Shown: positions 32,042 through 44,019, numbered from the stretch's first letter. The stretch is 64,000 nt of DNA from Flammula alnicola (GCA_015499995.1 JADNRV010000068.1:202805-266804); one strand, 5' to 3'. Program-made: numbers and translations. The notes: a model not told the origin generated them from the sequence alone.

Positions 32042-34108
32042 CTGTACTTTACAGTCCCCCACCTGTCCACATGGACTCCACGGACTCCATGGAATTCCAT
32101 GGACTTTTTGTGGACTTTTGACTTAATGGTATTTTTCTTACATTTAAAAAAATTAGTCCATGGATGTCCATGGACAGTCCACACAAAGTCCACACAAAGT
32201 CCACACAAAGTCCACACAAAGTCCAGAGGCATGAAATTAGCAGTAAATATCATGTCTGTGGACTTTTGTGGACTTTTGTGGACTTTGGACTCAGAGCCAA
32301 ATGAAAGTTATATTAAATTGGAAAGACCCCAGTCCATGGACTCTCTGTGGACTTCTGTGGACTTGGAATTACAACCAGACAAGCCAATTAAAGAAATTGA
32401 TGATATTTTTTTTAAAAAACTACTAAATTACAACAAGTAAACTATGTGGGTATATGTGGGGCCAGCCTCAGCATGGTCCTCATGTGGTCACCATGGTGGT
32501 CACATCATCGTCGTGCCGTCATCATCAGGTCCATGGTTGGGGTGGTGGTTGGGTTGGCGGTCAGGCAGTGGTCGGGTTGTGGTCACCTGGGTGGTCGCCG
32601 TGTTGTCACCTGAGTGGTGGGGTCGTCATCACGCTGGCAGTCGGGTCATGTCGTGGTCGGGTCGGTCATCGCATTGTGTCAGTTGTTGCGTCAGTGGTCG
32701 AGGTGTCATCGTCGCTCAGTTGTCGCATTGTGGTCAGTCATGGTTACGTCGGTCGTCGAGTCGCGTCGTCGGGTCAGTTGTCGCGTCGTCGGGTCGGTCA
32801 TCACGTCGCTGCATTGTTCGTTGCGTCAGTCGTGGCAGTGGTGAGGGGGGATCGACGACGACACCGCGCCGTCATTTGTCGGGCCTGTGGAGTATGGGGC
32901 AGGTGGCAGCCCCGCCGCTGCACCGCCATTGTGGTTCTCAGCACCCACCCGACATCAGAACGACATGGGAGCACGACGTGTGCTCCCGCTGTCATTGCCG
33001 TCACATGTCCATCATGGTGGTCGCGCGGCGGGTGTGATTGGGGTGGTCAGTTGCGTGCGACGCTGCCGTCGGCGTCATTTCAGTGCCCGGCGGGCACATC
33101 GTATTCACGATGTACCTTGCAGGCCTCCCATTCCTGGGTCCCTGCGTATCCAATATCCCCGTTGGCGCGTGTCCCTCACACGCCGCATTGTCGCGTCGTC
33201 TTGTTGCTCAGTTGCATTGGTGGTCACACCGTCGTCGTCGCTTTGTCGCCTCATCGCGTGGTCATCGTCATCGTCGCGATCGCTTCCGTGGTCACGTTGT
33301 CATCGCTCCATTGCCGCGTCGTGTCGTTGGTCATTATTCGCGGCAGTGGTGATCGTGCGGGTGTCCTGCTGTTGTCGGTGTCGTTTGTCATGCTCGGGGG
33401 CATGTCAAATCTGCGAGGGACGGGGCGGGGGTTAGTTTGTCATGGCGGGGTTCGTCATTCGCGACGCACCGTATGGGTCTCCCATTTCTTGGGTCTCCCC
33501 TTGGGATCCAATACCCCCGCGGTGCATTTTCCCTCACGCACCGCGTGTTGTTGTTGTTGTTGTTGTCATGGCGGTTGTGCTGTAAGTGAGTAGTCCGCGG
33601 GGAGGCGGATGGTGGTGGAATGGTGGTGGTGGGAAGGAAGCAAGCGGTGACGTGGCAATGTTGCAGCCGCGTCACAGTGTTCGGTCACCGGTTGCCGAGT
33701 TGCCGACATACTTCGGTATATAATTAACCGAAATTCCAAAACAATATAAAGCACTTTGGCGCAGGTGGCTACAGCGCGGCAATAATAATAGTCTGCCAGT
33801 CAATAGTTCAATTCTTGCTCATGGCATTTTATTTTTGTTGCTATTATTATTAATATAGTAAGGGGCAAGTCCACAAAATCCATGGCATTGTCCACGGATA
33901 GTCCATGGAGTCCACACCCAAAATGGACATTGTGTGGACTTTGCATGGACTTTTCATGGACTTTTCATGGACTAAAAATTGCAATTTGGCAGGTGTTTTC
34001 ACCAAAATCAAACCTGAAAAAAAAATTGTAAAAAGTCCACGGATTGTCCACGGAGTCCATGAAGTCCATGGAGTCCATGTGGAACAGGTGGAGGAGTGTA
34101 AAGACCTC
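32042..34108. mobile_element. 2.1-kb DNA transposon related to the 1,885-bp family
   Basis: Ends: CTGTACTTTACAGTCCCCCA at left; inward from the right, GAGGTCTTTACACTCCTCCA. Subterminal words are palindromic TCCATGGA/GTCCATGGAC types, unlike the GGAATCC type of 2880-4764. The interior is GC-rich and shares blocks with that element, for example CGCACCGTATGGG, the CTTGG..ATCCAA..CCCCCGCGG stretch and GTGACGTGGCAATGTTGCAG. Flanks do not form a duplication: LINE copy C on the left, gypsy protease on the right. Confidence 0.7.
33751..33823 (+). other. tRNA-like sequence in DNA element
   Basis: A-box-like TTGGCGCAGGTGGCT and B-box-like AGTTCAATTCT spaced as in a tRNA gene. The B box departs from GGTTCRANTCC at its first base, so it is a decayed tRNA or pol III promoter relic close to the element's right end. 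Confidence 0.45.
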
Positions 34109-35125
34109 CGATAAACAGATGAACTATGGAAGTCGAATTGATGGTCTCTGGTCTAGGACAACAGAAGATCATACTCGGATTTCCCTGGCTGGAAGAAGTA
34201 AATCCAGACATTGATTGGGAACAGGCAACCTTGACCTGGCGCACTCCAAAAATTGAACTACCGACAAAGAAAGAATACCTTAAGGAACTGACAAAACACC
34301 CTTTGAAGGCTTTCATCGAAGAAATCCCGGACGAACAGGCAAACGGACAATGAAACTTGGACTGGTCATATGAGGAGTTTACTCCTATATTGGCTCCTAT
34401 GGATCTTCCTTATGAGAGTTTCACTCCTGTAATGGAACGAATGGACCTCCCTCTTGATCCCGTAGGATTAACGGAAATGGAAATGGAAACGGACATGGAA
34501 CCCTCGGACGACCTCGCAGAACTTCTCATCTCTTCCATGAAACTAACGGAAGAAGAAGAGACTTGGATAAATCTGAAAACCACAGCATCTCAGACTTTTG
34601 CTCTCACTGACAAAGGGCCAAAGGATGAATGATCTCTGGAAGAAAGAATACCGACAGAATACCACGAATATTTGGACCTCTTTGACAAGAAAACGGCAGA
34701 CCGATTCCCTAAATCACGATCTTGGGACCATAAGATCGAGATGAAACCCAGATTCTCACCGAAGGTTTTTAAAGCATATAACCTTTCACCGGCAGAAGAT
34801 GTTGAACTCGGCAAATTCTTGGATGAAAACCTGGAAAAAGGATACCTTCGACCATCGAAATCGCCACAAGGATCTCCATTCTTCTTTGTTCAAAAGAAAG
34901 ATGGAAAACTTCGACCTTGCCAAGATTATCGTTACCTGAATGAATGGATGATCAAAAACGCTTATCCACTCCTGCTCATATCCAAACTTATGGACAAACT
35001 CAAAGGCGCCAAGTATTTCACCAAACTTGACGTATGATGGGGATACAACAATGTCTGTATTAAGAAAGGAGATGAATGGAAAGCGGCCTTTAAGACCAAT
35101 AAAGGACTTTTCAAACCTATGGTAA

Positions 35126-35590
35126 GAGTCTGTTCAGTTGGCATAATCATAATCGATTATGATTATTGATGGCATTCATAGTATTCCCACAGGCCAAATT
35201 GGGAAGGCATCAACTCGGCCGTGACATTTCCGTACCCCTGACATTCCTGGTAACAAGGCCGACATCTGTCGCCGCGTGCGCCCTTCCCGCCTCTCATCCC
35301 GCCTTCATGAATAACTTACCAATTTGATATTATCAGAGCGAATTAAACTGTGAGGAGTATCCTATTATGGACTTTAAATTTAATTATTATGTAGCGCCAG
35401 ACATTGTCCCAAATTTGCACCCCAGGGAGCAGCTCACCATTGCCAACAGTGAGCTCAAGCCGTCAGGGACAAGAGCAGGGATGTGACGTGTCATGGGAGA
35501 ATGATGGAAATTCTCGATTGGGCCTGTGGGAATATTATGAATGCCATCAATAATCATAATCAATTATGATTATGCCAACTGAACAGACTC
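35126..35590. mobile_element. Tourist-like MITE, 465 bp
   Basis: Terminal inverted repeats of about 60 bp, nearly perfect, starting GAGTCTGTTCAGTTGGCATA. Flanked by 3-bp TAA duplicates (35123-35125, 35591-35593), which fits PIF/Harbinger. Each arm also contains the palindromic block ATAATCATAATCGATTATG. No ORF inside. Its insertion plus duplicate (468 bp) preserves the host frame. Confidence 0.85.
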
Positions 35591-37557
35591 TAATGTTTTT
35601 CGGCATGTGCAATTCCCCGGTGACCTTCCAAGCGATGATGGATGACATCTTTAAAGATATGACGTCCGAAACCCATATTGAACATTGGATCATCATTTAC
35701 ATGGACGACATTCTCCTATTCTCTAAAAGCAAGGACCGCCTAAGAGAATACACGAAACGAGTACTCCAATGTCTACAAGAAAACGACCTCTATCTGAAGC
35801 CTGAAAAATGCTTCTTTGAAGAAACGAAACTCGAATACCTCGGCATGATCATAGAGGAAGGAAAGATCTCCATGGACCCATCGAAACTTCGAGGAATCAG
35901 TGAATGGCCAATTCCCAAATCAGTAAAACAGGTCCGATCATTCCTCAGATTTGGTAATTTCTATAGGCACTTCATCAGAGCATATTCGGAAATAGCTCGA
36001 GGCCTAAATAACTTACTAAAAAAGGATAAAACCTTCGACTGGGACACTGCCGCCAACACCGCTTTCGAAAACCTAAAGAAACGATTCACCGAGGAACCCA
36101 TCCTGATCATGCCCAACACCGTGAAACCATTCTATATAGAATGTGATGCCTCTAAGTATGCCTCTGGAGCAGTACTTATGCAAGAAGACGTGAATGGCGA
36201 CAAACACCCTTGCGCATTCATTTCGATGACCTTCAACCCGACGGAACGGAACTATGAGATTTACGACCGCGAGTTACTTGCAATGATCCGTGCACTGGTG
36301 GAATGGAGACATTATATTCAAGGATCTCCTCACACAACGATCGTCTATTCTGACCACAAAAATCTGACGTACTTCCGAAGCACCCAGAAACTGAACTGAC
36401 GACAGGCACGATGGTCGCTCTACCTGTCTGAATTCAATTTGAAACTTGTGCACCAACCGGGTCACAAGATGATCCAATCCGATGCCCTATCTAGATGACC
36501 TGACTTTATCCCAGATGAGGATAATGACAACGAAGATGTAACCCTTTTGCCAGAAGGGCTGTTTATTAACCTAATCGAGGTGGAACTCCAGGAGAAGATA
36601 GCAAACTCGAAGGACCTGGACACTGAAGCAGCTGAAGCAATAAAACTATTGCTTGATGAAGGACTGGGAAATCTTCGACGAGACCTCGAGGATTGGACAA
36701 CAGAGGAATTCGATGGACAGCGACTTCTTTTTTATAAAGGAAAGAACTATATTCCCAACAATCGCTCTTTACGACGTGAAATTGTTGAAAGATATCACGA
36801 TTTACCCACTGCAGGACACCCAGGAGAACTTGAGACATATAATGCTGTACGAGAACATTACTGGTGGCCTGGCATGCGATCCTTTGTGAAATCCTACGTT
36901 AAAGGATGCGGAATCTGTCAGCAGTTTAAAATCTGCAGAAACCCATTGAACCCAGGACTCATGCCACTGGAAGGGTCTAAATCACAAAGACCTTGGGCTG
37001 AACCGACCATGGACTTTATCAGGGGACTACCCCCTATCGAAGGAAAGGATGCAATGTTGGTCGTGGTCGACCATGGCTCTACTGGGGGGGCAATTACTAT
37101 CCCTTGCTCGACAAAAACGGATTGGAAAGAGACTGGACAACTCCTAGTTGACAATCCATTCTGACGCTTCGGACTCCCTGACAACATCTTGTCTGACAGA
37201 GGACCCCAATTCGCTGCCAAAGCATTCAGAGAGATGCTTCGACTCCTCGGAATTAAGTCAAAACTCACCACAACCTATCACCCTCAGACAGATAGAGCAA
37301 CCGAATGCATGAATCAGGAAATTGAAGCATATATATCCATATATTGCTCTTCTCATCCCGACACTTGGCTCTATTCAGTCAGCATGCTGAAATTCACGTA
37401 CAATGACAGGAGACATGCAGAACGACAGAGGACCCCATTCGAACTCCAACTCGGATATTCGCCATTGGCTGTTCCAACTTCCTTCGAAAACACGAAGTTT
37501 CCAGCTGTCGAAGAATGCCTGACCAATTTGGCTAAAGACAGAAATGAAGCACTGGCT

Positions 37558-38496
37558 CAATACTTTTCATTCCTCCACTGATTCCTCCCGGAATGACCAG
37601 ATTCCGGAGGAATGGACCGGAATCCGCAGGAATGGACTCAATTCCACAGGAATCCTGACCGGAATCCACAGGAATGACCGAAATTCCGGTTAGGACTTCA
37701 ACTTAGTGGACTTAGACAGAACTCAGAGAAAAATATCACTCAAAGATTTTGCATCTTTCAGGAATTGAACCCAGAGCCCCGGAAGAAATCCAGTAGCTAA
37801 TATCCCAGACCATTTAACCATTAGACCAGAGAACTGTTGTTAACCTACCAGAAACATCGGACTACATACCCTATCTATCTATAATATATTTGTAGATTGC
37901 GTAACCAATTCTGAGAGATTCAGGGTCAATGGGGTACCATCAGATTCAGAATTTTAAGGAGATTACAAATATGTATATGTCATCTCACTCGGGTAACTGA
38001 AATCACCTTATTTGTTCTGTTTTGGGGACCGTGGGAACTTTTTGCCAAAAAAAAGTAACTATAGAGCATGCTTCCAGAATCACAAATATATCAAAATCAT
38101 GTGACTAGCTGCTTTTGTCATTGAGAAAAACACAAAAAACTCGCCCGAAGCCGGTGGTTTTGAAAATTGCACTTGCTAAATATGGAATATCTTGATTAGA
38201 AATAGGTCCCACAGTTTCATTTTGATGTCATTTTATGTAATAGTGTGATATTTTCACGTTGTTGCTAAAAATAACCATATTTCCTTTTTTGGAAATAACC
38301 GGATTCCGGTGGCCATTCCGTTCCGGCCATTCCTGTTGGGTATTCCGGTTGCAGCTCATTCCGGTCTGCATTCCCCCGGAATGAAATTTCGCATTTTGGC
38401 TGGCCTCTCAGCCAAAATGACCCAAAAATTATTCCTCCGGAATGACAGGATTCCGCAGGATTCCGGTAGAAATCAGTGGAGGACAATAAAGACCTC
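37558..38496. mobile_element. 939-bp DNA transposon, same family type
   Basis: 8-bp duplicate CACTGGCT at 37550-37557 and 38497-38504. Ends: CAATACTTTTCATTCCTCCA and, inward from right, GAGGTCTTTATTGTCCTCCA. Subterminal words are CCGGAAT/ATTCCGG palindromes. The interior is AT-rich rather than GC-rich and includes a tRNA-like sequence. No ORF of substance. Confidence 0.85.
37755..37835 (-). other. tRNA-like sequence in DNA element
   Basis: On the minus strand, A-box-like TGGTCTAATGGTTA (37828-37815) and a perfect B box GGTTCAATTCC (37771-37761). The intervening arms do not obviously fold into a standard cloverleaf; it could be a degenerate tRNA captured by the transposon. Confidence 0.5.
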
Positions 38497-38566
38497 CACT
38501 GGCTGCTCATGACCTTGCCAGAGCACACATGGCTGAATGAAAATGATCGAAATTCATCCCATTCAG

Positions 38567-39528
38567 TGGAGAGGCGCAATGCCTGATGCGCAGCCTTTAT
38601 TTGTTGTTGTTGTGCCCCCCTCATATTTTCATGCAAAAAAGTGGAATCCAAGTTTCGTCCCAGCAGCGGCCCTCCTACCTATAAGTCATGCAGATACGAG
38701 GTTATAAGTGTTCTACCCAGGATCTGGCTTAATAAAATCAAAGAAAATATGCCAGGAACCATGCTTAATGACACGTCAAGGGCGCGTTACTCAAGGACAA
38801 AAACATATTTTTACCATTTCGTCAACCCAAATCCAGGAGATAGTCCTAAAAACTAATTTGATCTAGTGTTTTGGTCAGATTGACGCAAGATTGATGTCCA
38901 AGTTGAGCCACGAGAGACGCGCTCATTAGCTTACATAACACGTGATGGAACGCGCAGACGCGCTATCCTCTGCCTCTGCGATACCCATATCTTACTAAGG
39001 AATAATCATATCTGACAATGAAGTCAATGTGCTCAATGGTCAAGAACTCAACGAGCAACTCGATTGGCATCGCGAGAACGAGAAAAGTTACAAGGATCTC
39101 ACGGAATGGGTGCCTTTGAAATCCAAAATCGGCAAGAAGTCTGAGTGCGTGGCTGAGCTCAAGAAAGCCATAAAACGACACAAAACCAACATTCCAACAT
39201 CTCAGCTCAAGTAAAATGCATTGGATGACATTGAAATGGCCGATTCTCATGCAGATGACTCTACTTATATGTATCTGACAATTCTGACCATGAAGATAAT
39301 TTAGTGTAGGTGCATTTTTTTCATCTTAGAACTCAATTTTAATACCTTTTCATGTACCATACTTGCATATACCTTTATAATTTACTATTTAAAAGCTTTA
39401 ACTGGACATAGACAAGGTTCATTGTTGTTAATTAGATGAAGACGAACGAAATCATTCATTTGCCATGTTTTGTGTGGCTGTGCGATTAGTCATCAGTCGC
39501 GGCGATGAACAGGCATTGCGCCTCTCCA
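38567..39528. mobile_element. 962-bp DNA element with 19-bp TIRs
   Basis: Perfect terminal inverted repeats TGGAGAGGCGCAATGCCTG. Flanked by CATTCAG on both sides (38560-38566, 39529-39535), a 7-bp duplicate. No recognised ORF. Inserted at the integrase C-terminus of gypsy copy 1 (between ..FIPF and RKGQKVWLD). Confidence 0.8.
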
Positions 39529-40304
39529 CATTCAGGAAAGGACAAAAGGTCTGGCTCGACTCATGAAACCTGAACACCCGGTATAACAAGAAAATGGCCC
39601 CAAAACGCGAAGGACCCTTCGAAATCACAGAAGTCCTTGGGCACTTAACCTATCGACTCAAATTACCAAAGCACTGGAAAATACACGACGTCTTCCATGC
39701 TGTCCTCCTCATGCCCTACACTAAGAATGACATCCATGGACCCAACTTTACCCAACCTCCACCTGACCTTATCAATAGAGAAGAAGAGTATGAAGTCGAA
39801 ACCATCCTGAACCACAGGAAATCTGGAAGGGGATATAGATACCTCCTAAAATGGAAAGGATATTCGATCTCCGACGCCAGCTGGGAAAATCAAAGTGCAC
39901 TTGCCAATGCATCACAACTCCTAACCACATACCAAAAATGCCATCGCCTTCCACTGTTTCACCAAACATGAACGCTCTACGAAAAACGGTATTGATGATC
40001 TCGATAAGATCGAAGAAGGCAAAACACGAGGACACAGCACCACCCCCAGTCCCATTCCAACACGCGTTGTATGCGCCACCACCTGTCGCCCAAAATACCC
40101 CTATCCTCATGATAGAACCACCACCATGCACCCTCCCACAGCTTGAGATCGAACTCACTGCATGGATGATGCACCAAAAAGAAGCAGAAGAATGAGGGAT
40201 GAAATTCGCGAAGAAGATAGCAGAAAGGTCGATCGAGGAAACGAGGCGAGAAATACGAAAAGAGAAGAGAAAAAGGATTATAAAGAGGGCAAAGTCGTTC
40301 TTTA

Positions 40305-41327
40305 ATGCCCCAACTTAGTATTCATACCAAGTTACCTACACCGTTTGTAAAAAAAAACCTCGTACTCGCTATCTCTCCACTCCCAAACATGACTGCCACC
40401 TCCACTCCCACTTCTTCTGTCCCCACTTCCCCTATTGTTGTATCTGACTCCTCTGAAAGCACCAAGAGCAATGCCACCATATTCACCACCGGCGTCATAG
40501 CCGTCAACCCGCTCTACACATTGAACCGCACTCTCCCCGGGTCATTCACCATTCCTAGAAACCCTACCACCCCTATTCTAAAGAACTCCGCCACCGCTGC
40601 TCGAGGAAGAGCAGCATCCGTCGCTTTCGCCAAACTAGCCACGAGCTCCCCTATCCCAGAACCTGTTAAGAATGCCGCATACGACTCTCCCGATGCTGAA
40701 GCCGTCAGAAAGCATCACGAGAAAATCCAGCGAGACATGAGGTTTAAGAAACAATCGCCCCAGGAAACCTTTCTTAGCTTCCCAAACTCCAACCTATCCT
40801 CCACCAGCTACCAGAACACCACTGGACTTAGAATGAACCTCGCCCATCAAGTCGAGCATACCCTGACCCGAATGGACATCCCTCAACCTTCAGGACCTCG
40901 ACTAACCTACGCCAAGGTAGTCAAGACCCGTGCTTCTAACAAGAGCAAAGGGAAACTACCCCTCACTGGCAATCAACTGATGACCAGTGAGACGATTGAA
41001 GAAAGATGATTGATATCCTACAAAGAATTCATGGGGTATTTAAAGAACCCCAATGATGTGCAGGAGATTGGCAAACTTTGTAAAGGGGACACCAATCTCC
41101 AACATTCCATTATTTTCCTTGACCACGCCAAAGACACCATTCGTAGTCTTGAAGGCCTGGTCAAGTACCAGGAGAACATCAGCAGGAACATCTTCCGGAA
41201 CATGACAGATGCCTTCGACCTCGACAAGAAGATCTGTACTCTCGTCAACTATCGGTGGCATGACAAGAAGAAACTCGATGGGCGCGTCGAAAAGAAGAAA
41301 CCCCTCACTAGTCTCCTACCCATCTGA
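40305..41327 (+). pseudogene. Unidentified ORF downstream of gypsy copy 1
   Basis: Two segments in one frame split by TGA at 41007-41009 (ETIEER-stop-LISYKEF), which again could be a former CGA. The N-terminal half is Ser/Thr/Pro-rich and disordered; the C-terminal part has helical character (GLVKYQENISRNIFRNMTDA). ATG at 40389 is an alternative start. I do not recognise it. It follows the gypsy pol in the same orientation, so it may be an extra ORF of that element, or a separate decayed gene. Confidence 0.4.
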
Positions 41328-41420
41328 GAAGTGTCTCTGTCTCCCTTCCTATGATCCCCTGAGAGAATTGTTGTCCATCCCATCCCTATTCCCCAAACCT
41401 CCTCTCGACAACACGCTGTC

Positions 41421-42170
41421 ATGTCCCGACCTCTGCCTCCTCACGATACTGTTGAATATGTGTCCGATGGAGACGTCTCTGGTGTTGATGATGTCGATGA
41501 TGCACCGGAATGTGAACGAGATCAGGAGCTGTTGGCAAAGTATGCTGATGGAAGCCAAAAGCAAGTGGTGGGCAAAAGCAAGAAACATGAGATCGAGGAA
41601 GTGCTGGATGATTTGATAAATGCAGAAGCCCACAGACTTGGCTGTCGGCGTAGGCCTATCAATGTCTATTTCGAGAACAAAGATGCATGTGAGTCTGTCT
41701 GCTCTAGCTTTTACGTCTGATGTCAATGAATCATGATTGATCTGAACCAAATCTTACCTGGCAGTGTCAGAACATTTGGCATGCAATGTTGAAATGAAAG
41801 CAGGTTGTACACGCTGTTCCATTCCTTCATCCCGCCTCTGCTGCGACATCCATAACCCTGCCGAATTTATCCAATACAGGATCCCTGCGATTCCTTCCAC
41901 TCATATTCCTGCACGCTCTAGAATCAAGCCTAATCTGACAATGTCTGCGAGCAATATTCAACTTCGCAATGCTCTGGAGGACTGGAGAGAGGCTGCCACC
42001 GAACAGCATTATGGGTATTCAAGTCTCGTTGATTTTGGCGGCACGCTTGTTATGCCGACGGATGTCCTCAATCAGATTGTGGTGTGTGCTCACTTTGGGA
42101 AAATCACGACCAAGGATGATCTTGCAAAGGAAACACGATGGGACAAGTGTTATGATTGCACCTGGTTCGC
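41421..42170 (+). pseudogene. RecQ-like helicase C-terminal remnant
   Basis: Two exons joined across intron 41689-41764 (GTGAGT..GGCAG). The joined protein has CRRRPINVYFENKDA, then GCTRCSIPSSRLCCDIHNP, then LEDWREAATEQHYGYSSLVD and VVCAHFGKITTKDDLAKETR. From memory of the family, this Cys-rich segment and the following helical block lie C-terminal to the helicase domains of repeat-associated basidiomycete RecQ proteins. The helicase core is absent. A related class (telomere-linked helicases) sits at fungal chromosome ends. Identification rests on motif resemblance only. Confidence 0.55.
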
Positions 42171-42339
42171 GCATGCATGCTCGTATGCACATACTTTTCT
42201 TTTCTTACACTTCGCTATGCACCTTCCATCCACATCCCAATCCCATCATTTGCCGCATAGCTATCCCTCACATCTGTTTTCTCTCTCATCTTCTACTTCT
42301 ATCTGTTTCACATCCATCGACTCCATGATGGATATCTTA

Positions 42340-42643
42340 CATATATCATAACACGTCTGAGACGTGTTTTATCTATTACTCTGAACTAGCTACTTAGTAT
42401 AAATACTAGAGTAGCATACTATGTATTCCTTAGCTAGATCTTAAGAATCACATCTTGAGTACCTAGTACACCTTGATCCTTCTTGAACACTCTAAGCTGT
42501 TTGCGAACGCTTAAGTGACTTCGAACCTTGACCTCAGTCTTGAAGTACGACTTAGGCATTATTTATCCTGCTGGATATCTTATTGCTTGTCAAGCCGTAA
42601 CAAAAGATCTAGCTACCTCCTTATTCTGCTTGCTATCCAGCAT
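42340..42643 (+). promoter_or_regulatory. Probable 5' LTR/leader of gypsy copy 2
   Basis: Lies just upstream of gag, contains a TATA-like GTATAAATACTAG (42398-42410), and is rich in CTAG/CTTGA words. No second LTR is present in the window for comparison, so the ends are not defined. Confidence 0.35.
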
Positions 42644-42666
42644 AGCGGCCACCCCACCTTGACACC

Positions 42667-44019
42667 ATGCCACCCTGAGGGACTATCAGGGCACCCAGCG
42701 CAACCCCTAGTCCAGAACCAGAAAGACCTGTTGAGGATACTACCACCCAACACCCAGAAACTACTAATAGGCGATACACCAGAGTAGGGAGAACAGAAAG
42801 AAGGACATCTGTATCTCCATCATCGAACGAAGAATTCTATGAAACCACTGAAGGCCCCGATCCAGAAGAGTTACTCTCTGCTAGCATCTTCTCTGAAGAA
42901 ACACGATCAGGAAACACCTTAACTTTCCTACCCCTAGAAGCACCACCACTTGATCCGACACCAGAACCAACACTTGACACATTTGATTCTGAACACGCTT
43001 CGGAAACCCGATCAATCAACATTCCGTCCGAAACCCGAGTCGAAACCCTTACAAGGGAAATCAACACTGCCATAGAAAACATGGACGAAACATCTACTGG
43101 AACCTCTTCTCCATCTCTGAAAGAACTAAACCTGAACCGACCCAAGATTTTTGATGGAGAAAACGCCAAATTTGCATCATGGCTGAAAGCAGTATTGCTT
43201 TACCTAAACATCAACAAGAAAGTCTTTGACACAGATGAAAAATCGATAGGATTCGCCCTGTCATTCATGGCGGATAAAGCAGTGGCCACCTGGAGAGAAG
43301 AATTCCTTGACTCCCATGTCGATGAAACAACCAAGGAAATGGACCTAGAGACATGGGCAGATTTCATAAAGAAACTCTTCAAAGATTTCGAAATCTCAGA
43401 TGAAAAAGGCGATGCCTTCGAACAACTCCACACAATTAGACAAGGAAACAAATCAACCGATGAACACATCTCTGCATTCAAACTACTCATGATCAAAACA
43501 GGGATGAAAGAACAATTCGCCTTAACAGACCTCTTTGCAAGGTCAATCAACCCTGGACTTCGAGGAGACATCTATGACAAAGTCGAGACACTCCCCGACA
43601 CCCTCGAAAAATGGTATGAAGTTGCCAAGAATTATGCTACCAGATGGAGCATAAGAAATAGGATGAAGGCACGACAATCTGGAAAGATCCCGATTCCCGT
43701 TAAACAAACTGAAAAAAGAACCTGGAACTTCACCAGACCTACACTCCATGACCCAAACGTGATGGACATTGATGCCATGAGTGTTGAGGAGTGGACCGAA
43801 CTCATGCGAAAGGGCGCTTGCTTCTTCTGCAAAGAACAAGGACACCGAGCGGCTGACTGCCCAAAAAAGAAGGGCAAACAACCAGCCAAGAAATACGAAC
43901 CACCTACCAAGAAGAAATACAATGCCAAAGACGTGCATGCCCACATCTGGGCCTTGATTGAAGATATGGAAGAAGAAGAGCAGAATGACCTATATGGTCA
44001 TCTGGCAATGGATTTTTAA
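42667..44019 (+). pseudogene. Gypsy copy 2 gag
   Basis: Gag begins at ATG 42667 (MPP), followed at once by TGA (42676-42678) in the place of a possible Arg, then stays open to TAA at 44017. An internal ATG at 43081 gives a 312-codon protein. Features: the acidic N-terminal region, RPKIFDGENAKFASWLKAVL and TWREEFLDSH (capsid-like fold), and a CCHC zinc knuckle CFFCKEQGHRAADC near residue 260 from 43081, then a Lys-rich tail. The family uses gag to package RNA. Confidence 0.75.

Larger units (their letters stand above)
34109..39971 (+). pseudogene. Ty3/gypsy pol (chromovirus type), copy 1, TGA-riddled
   Basis: One reading frame from the protease C-terminus (IILGFPWLEEVNPDIDW) through RT ([28 protein letters not shown]), RNase H ([13 protein letters not shown]), integrase zinc finger (H-x-H and CGICQ), catalytic core (MDFIRGLPP, DRGPQFAAKAF) and a C-terminal chromodomain (LLKWKGYSISDASWEN). 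Removing three DNA insertions (35126-35590, 37558-38496, 38567-39528, each with one duplicate) leaves the frame unbroken. It has ten in-frame TGA codons at 34120, 34351, 34630, 35035, 36397, 36496, 37162, 38538, 38544 and 39564, but no TAA, TAG or frameshift. Several sit where copy 2 or the family has Arg. Gag and 5' LTR are missing; the left edge is the element ending at 34108. Confidence 0.85.

Noticed and set aside
32454..33593. 379-codon ORF in the 2.1-kb DNA element
   Set aside because: Composition is Val/Ser/Arg low-complexity with overlapping open frames; no transposase motif.
34109..39971. TGA recoded as arginine in gypsy copy 1
   Set aside because: Tempting because all stops are TGA at Arg-like sites, but intact genes here use TGA as a normal stop and CpG-driven CGA-to-TGA change is simpler.
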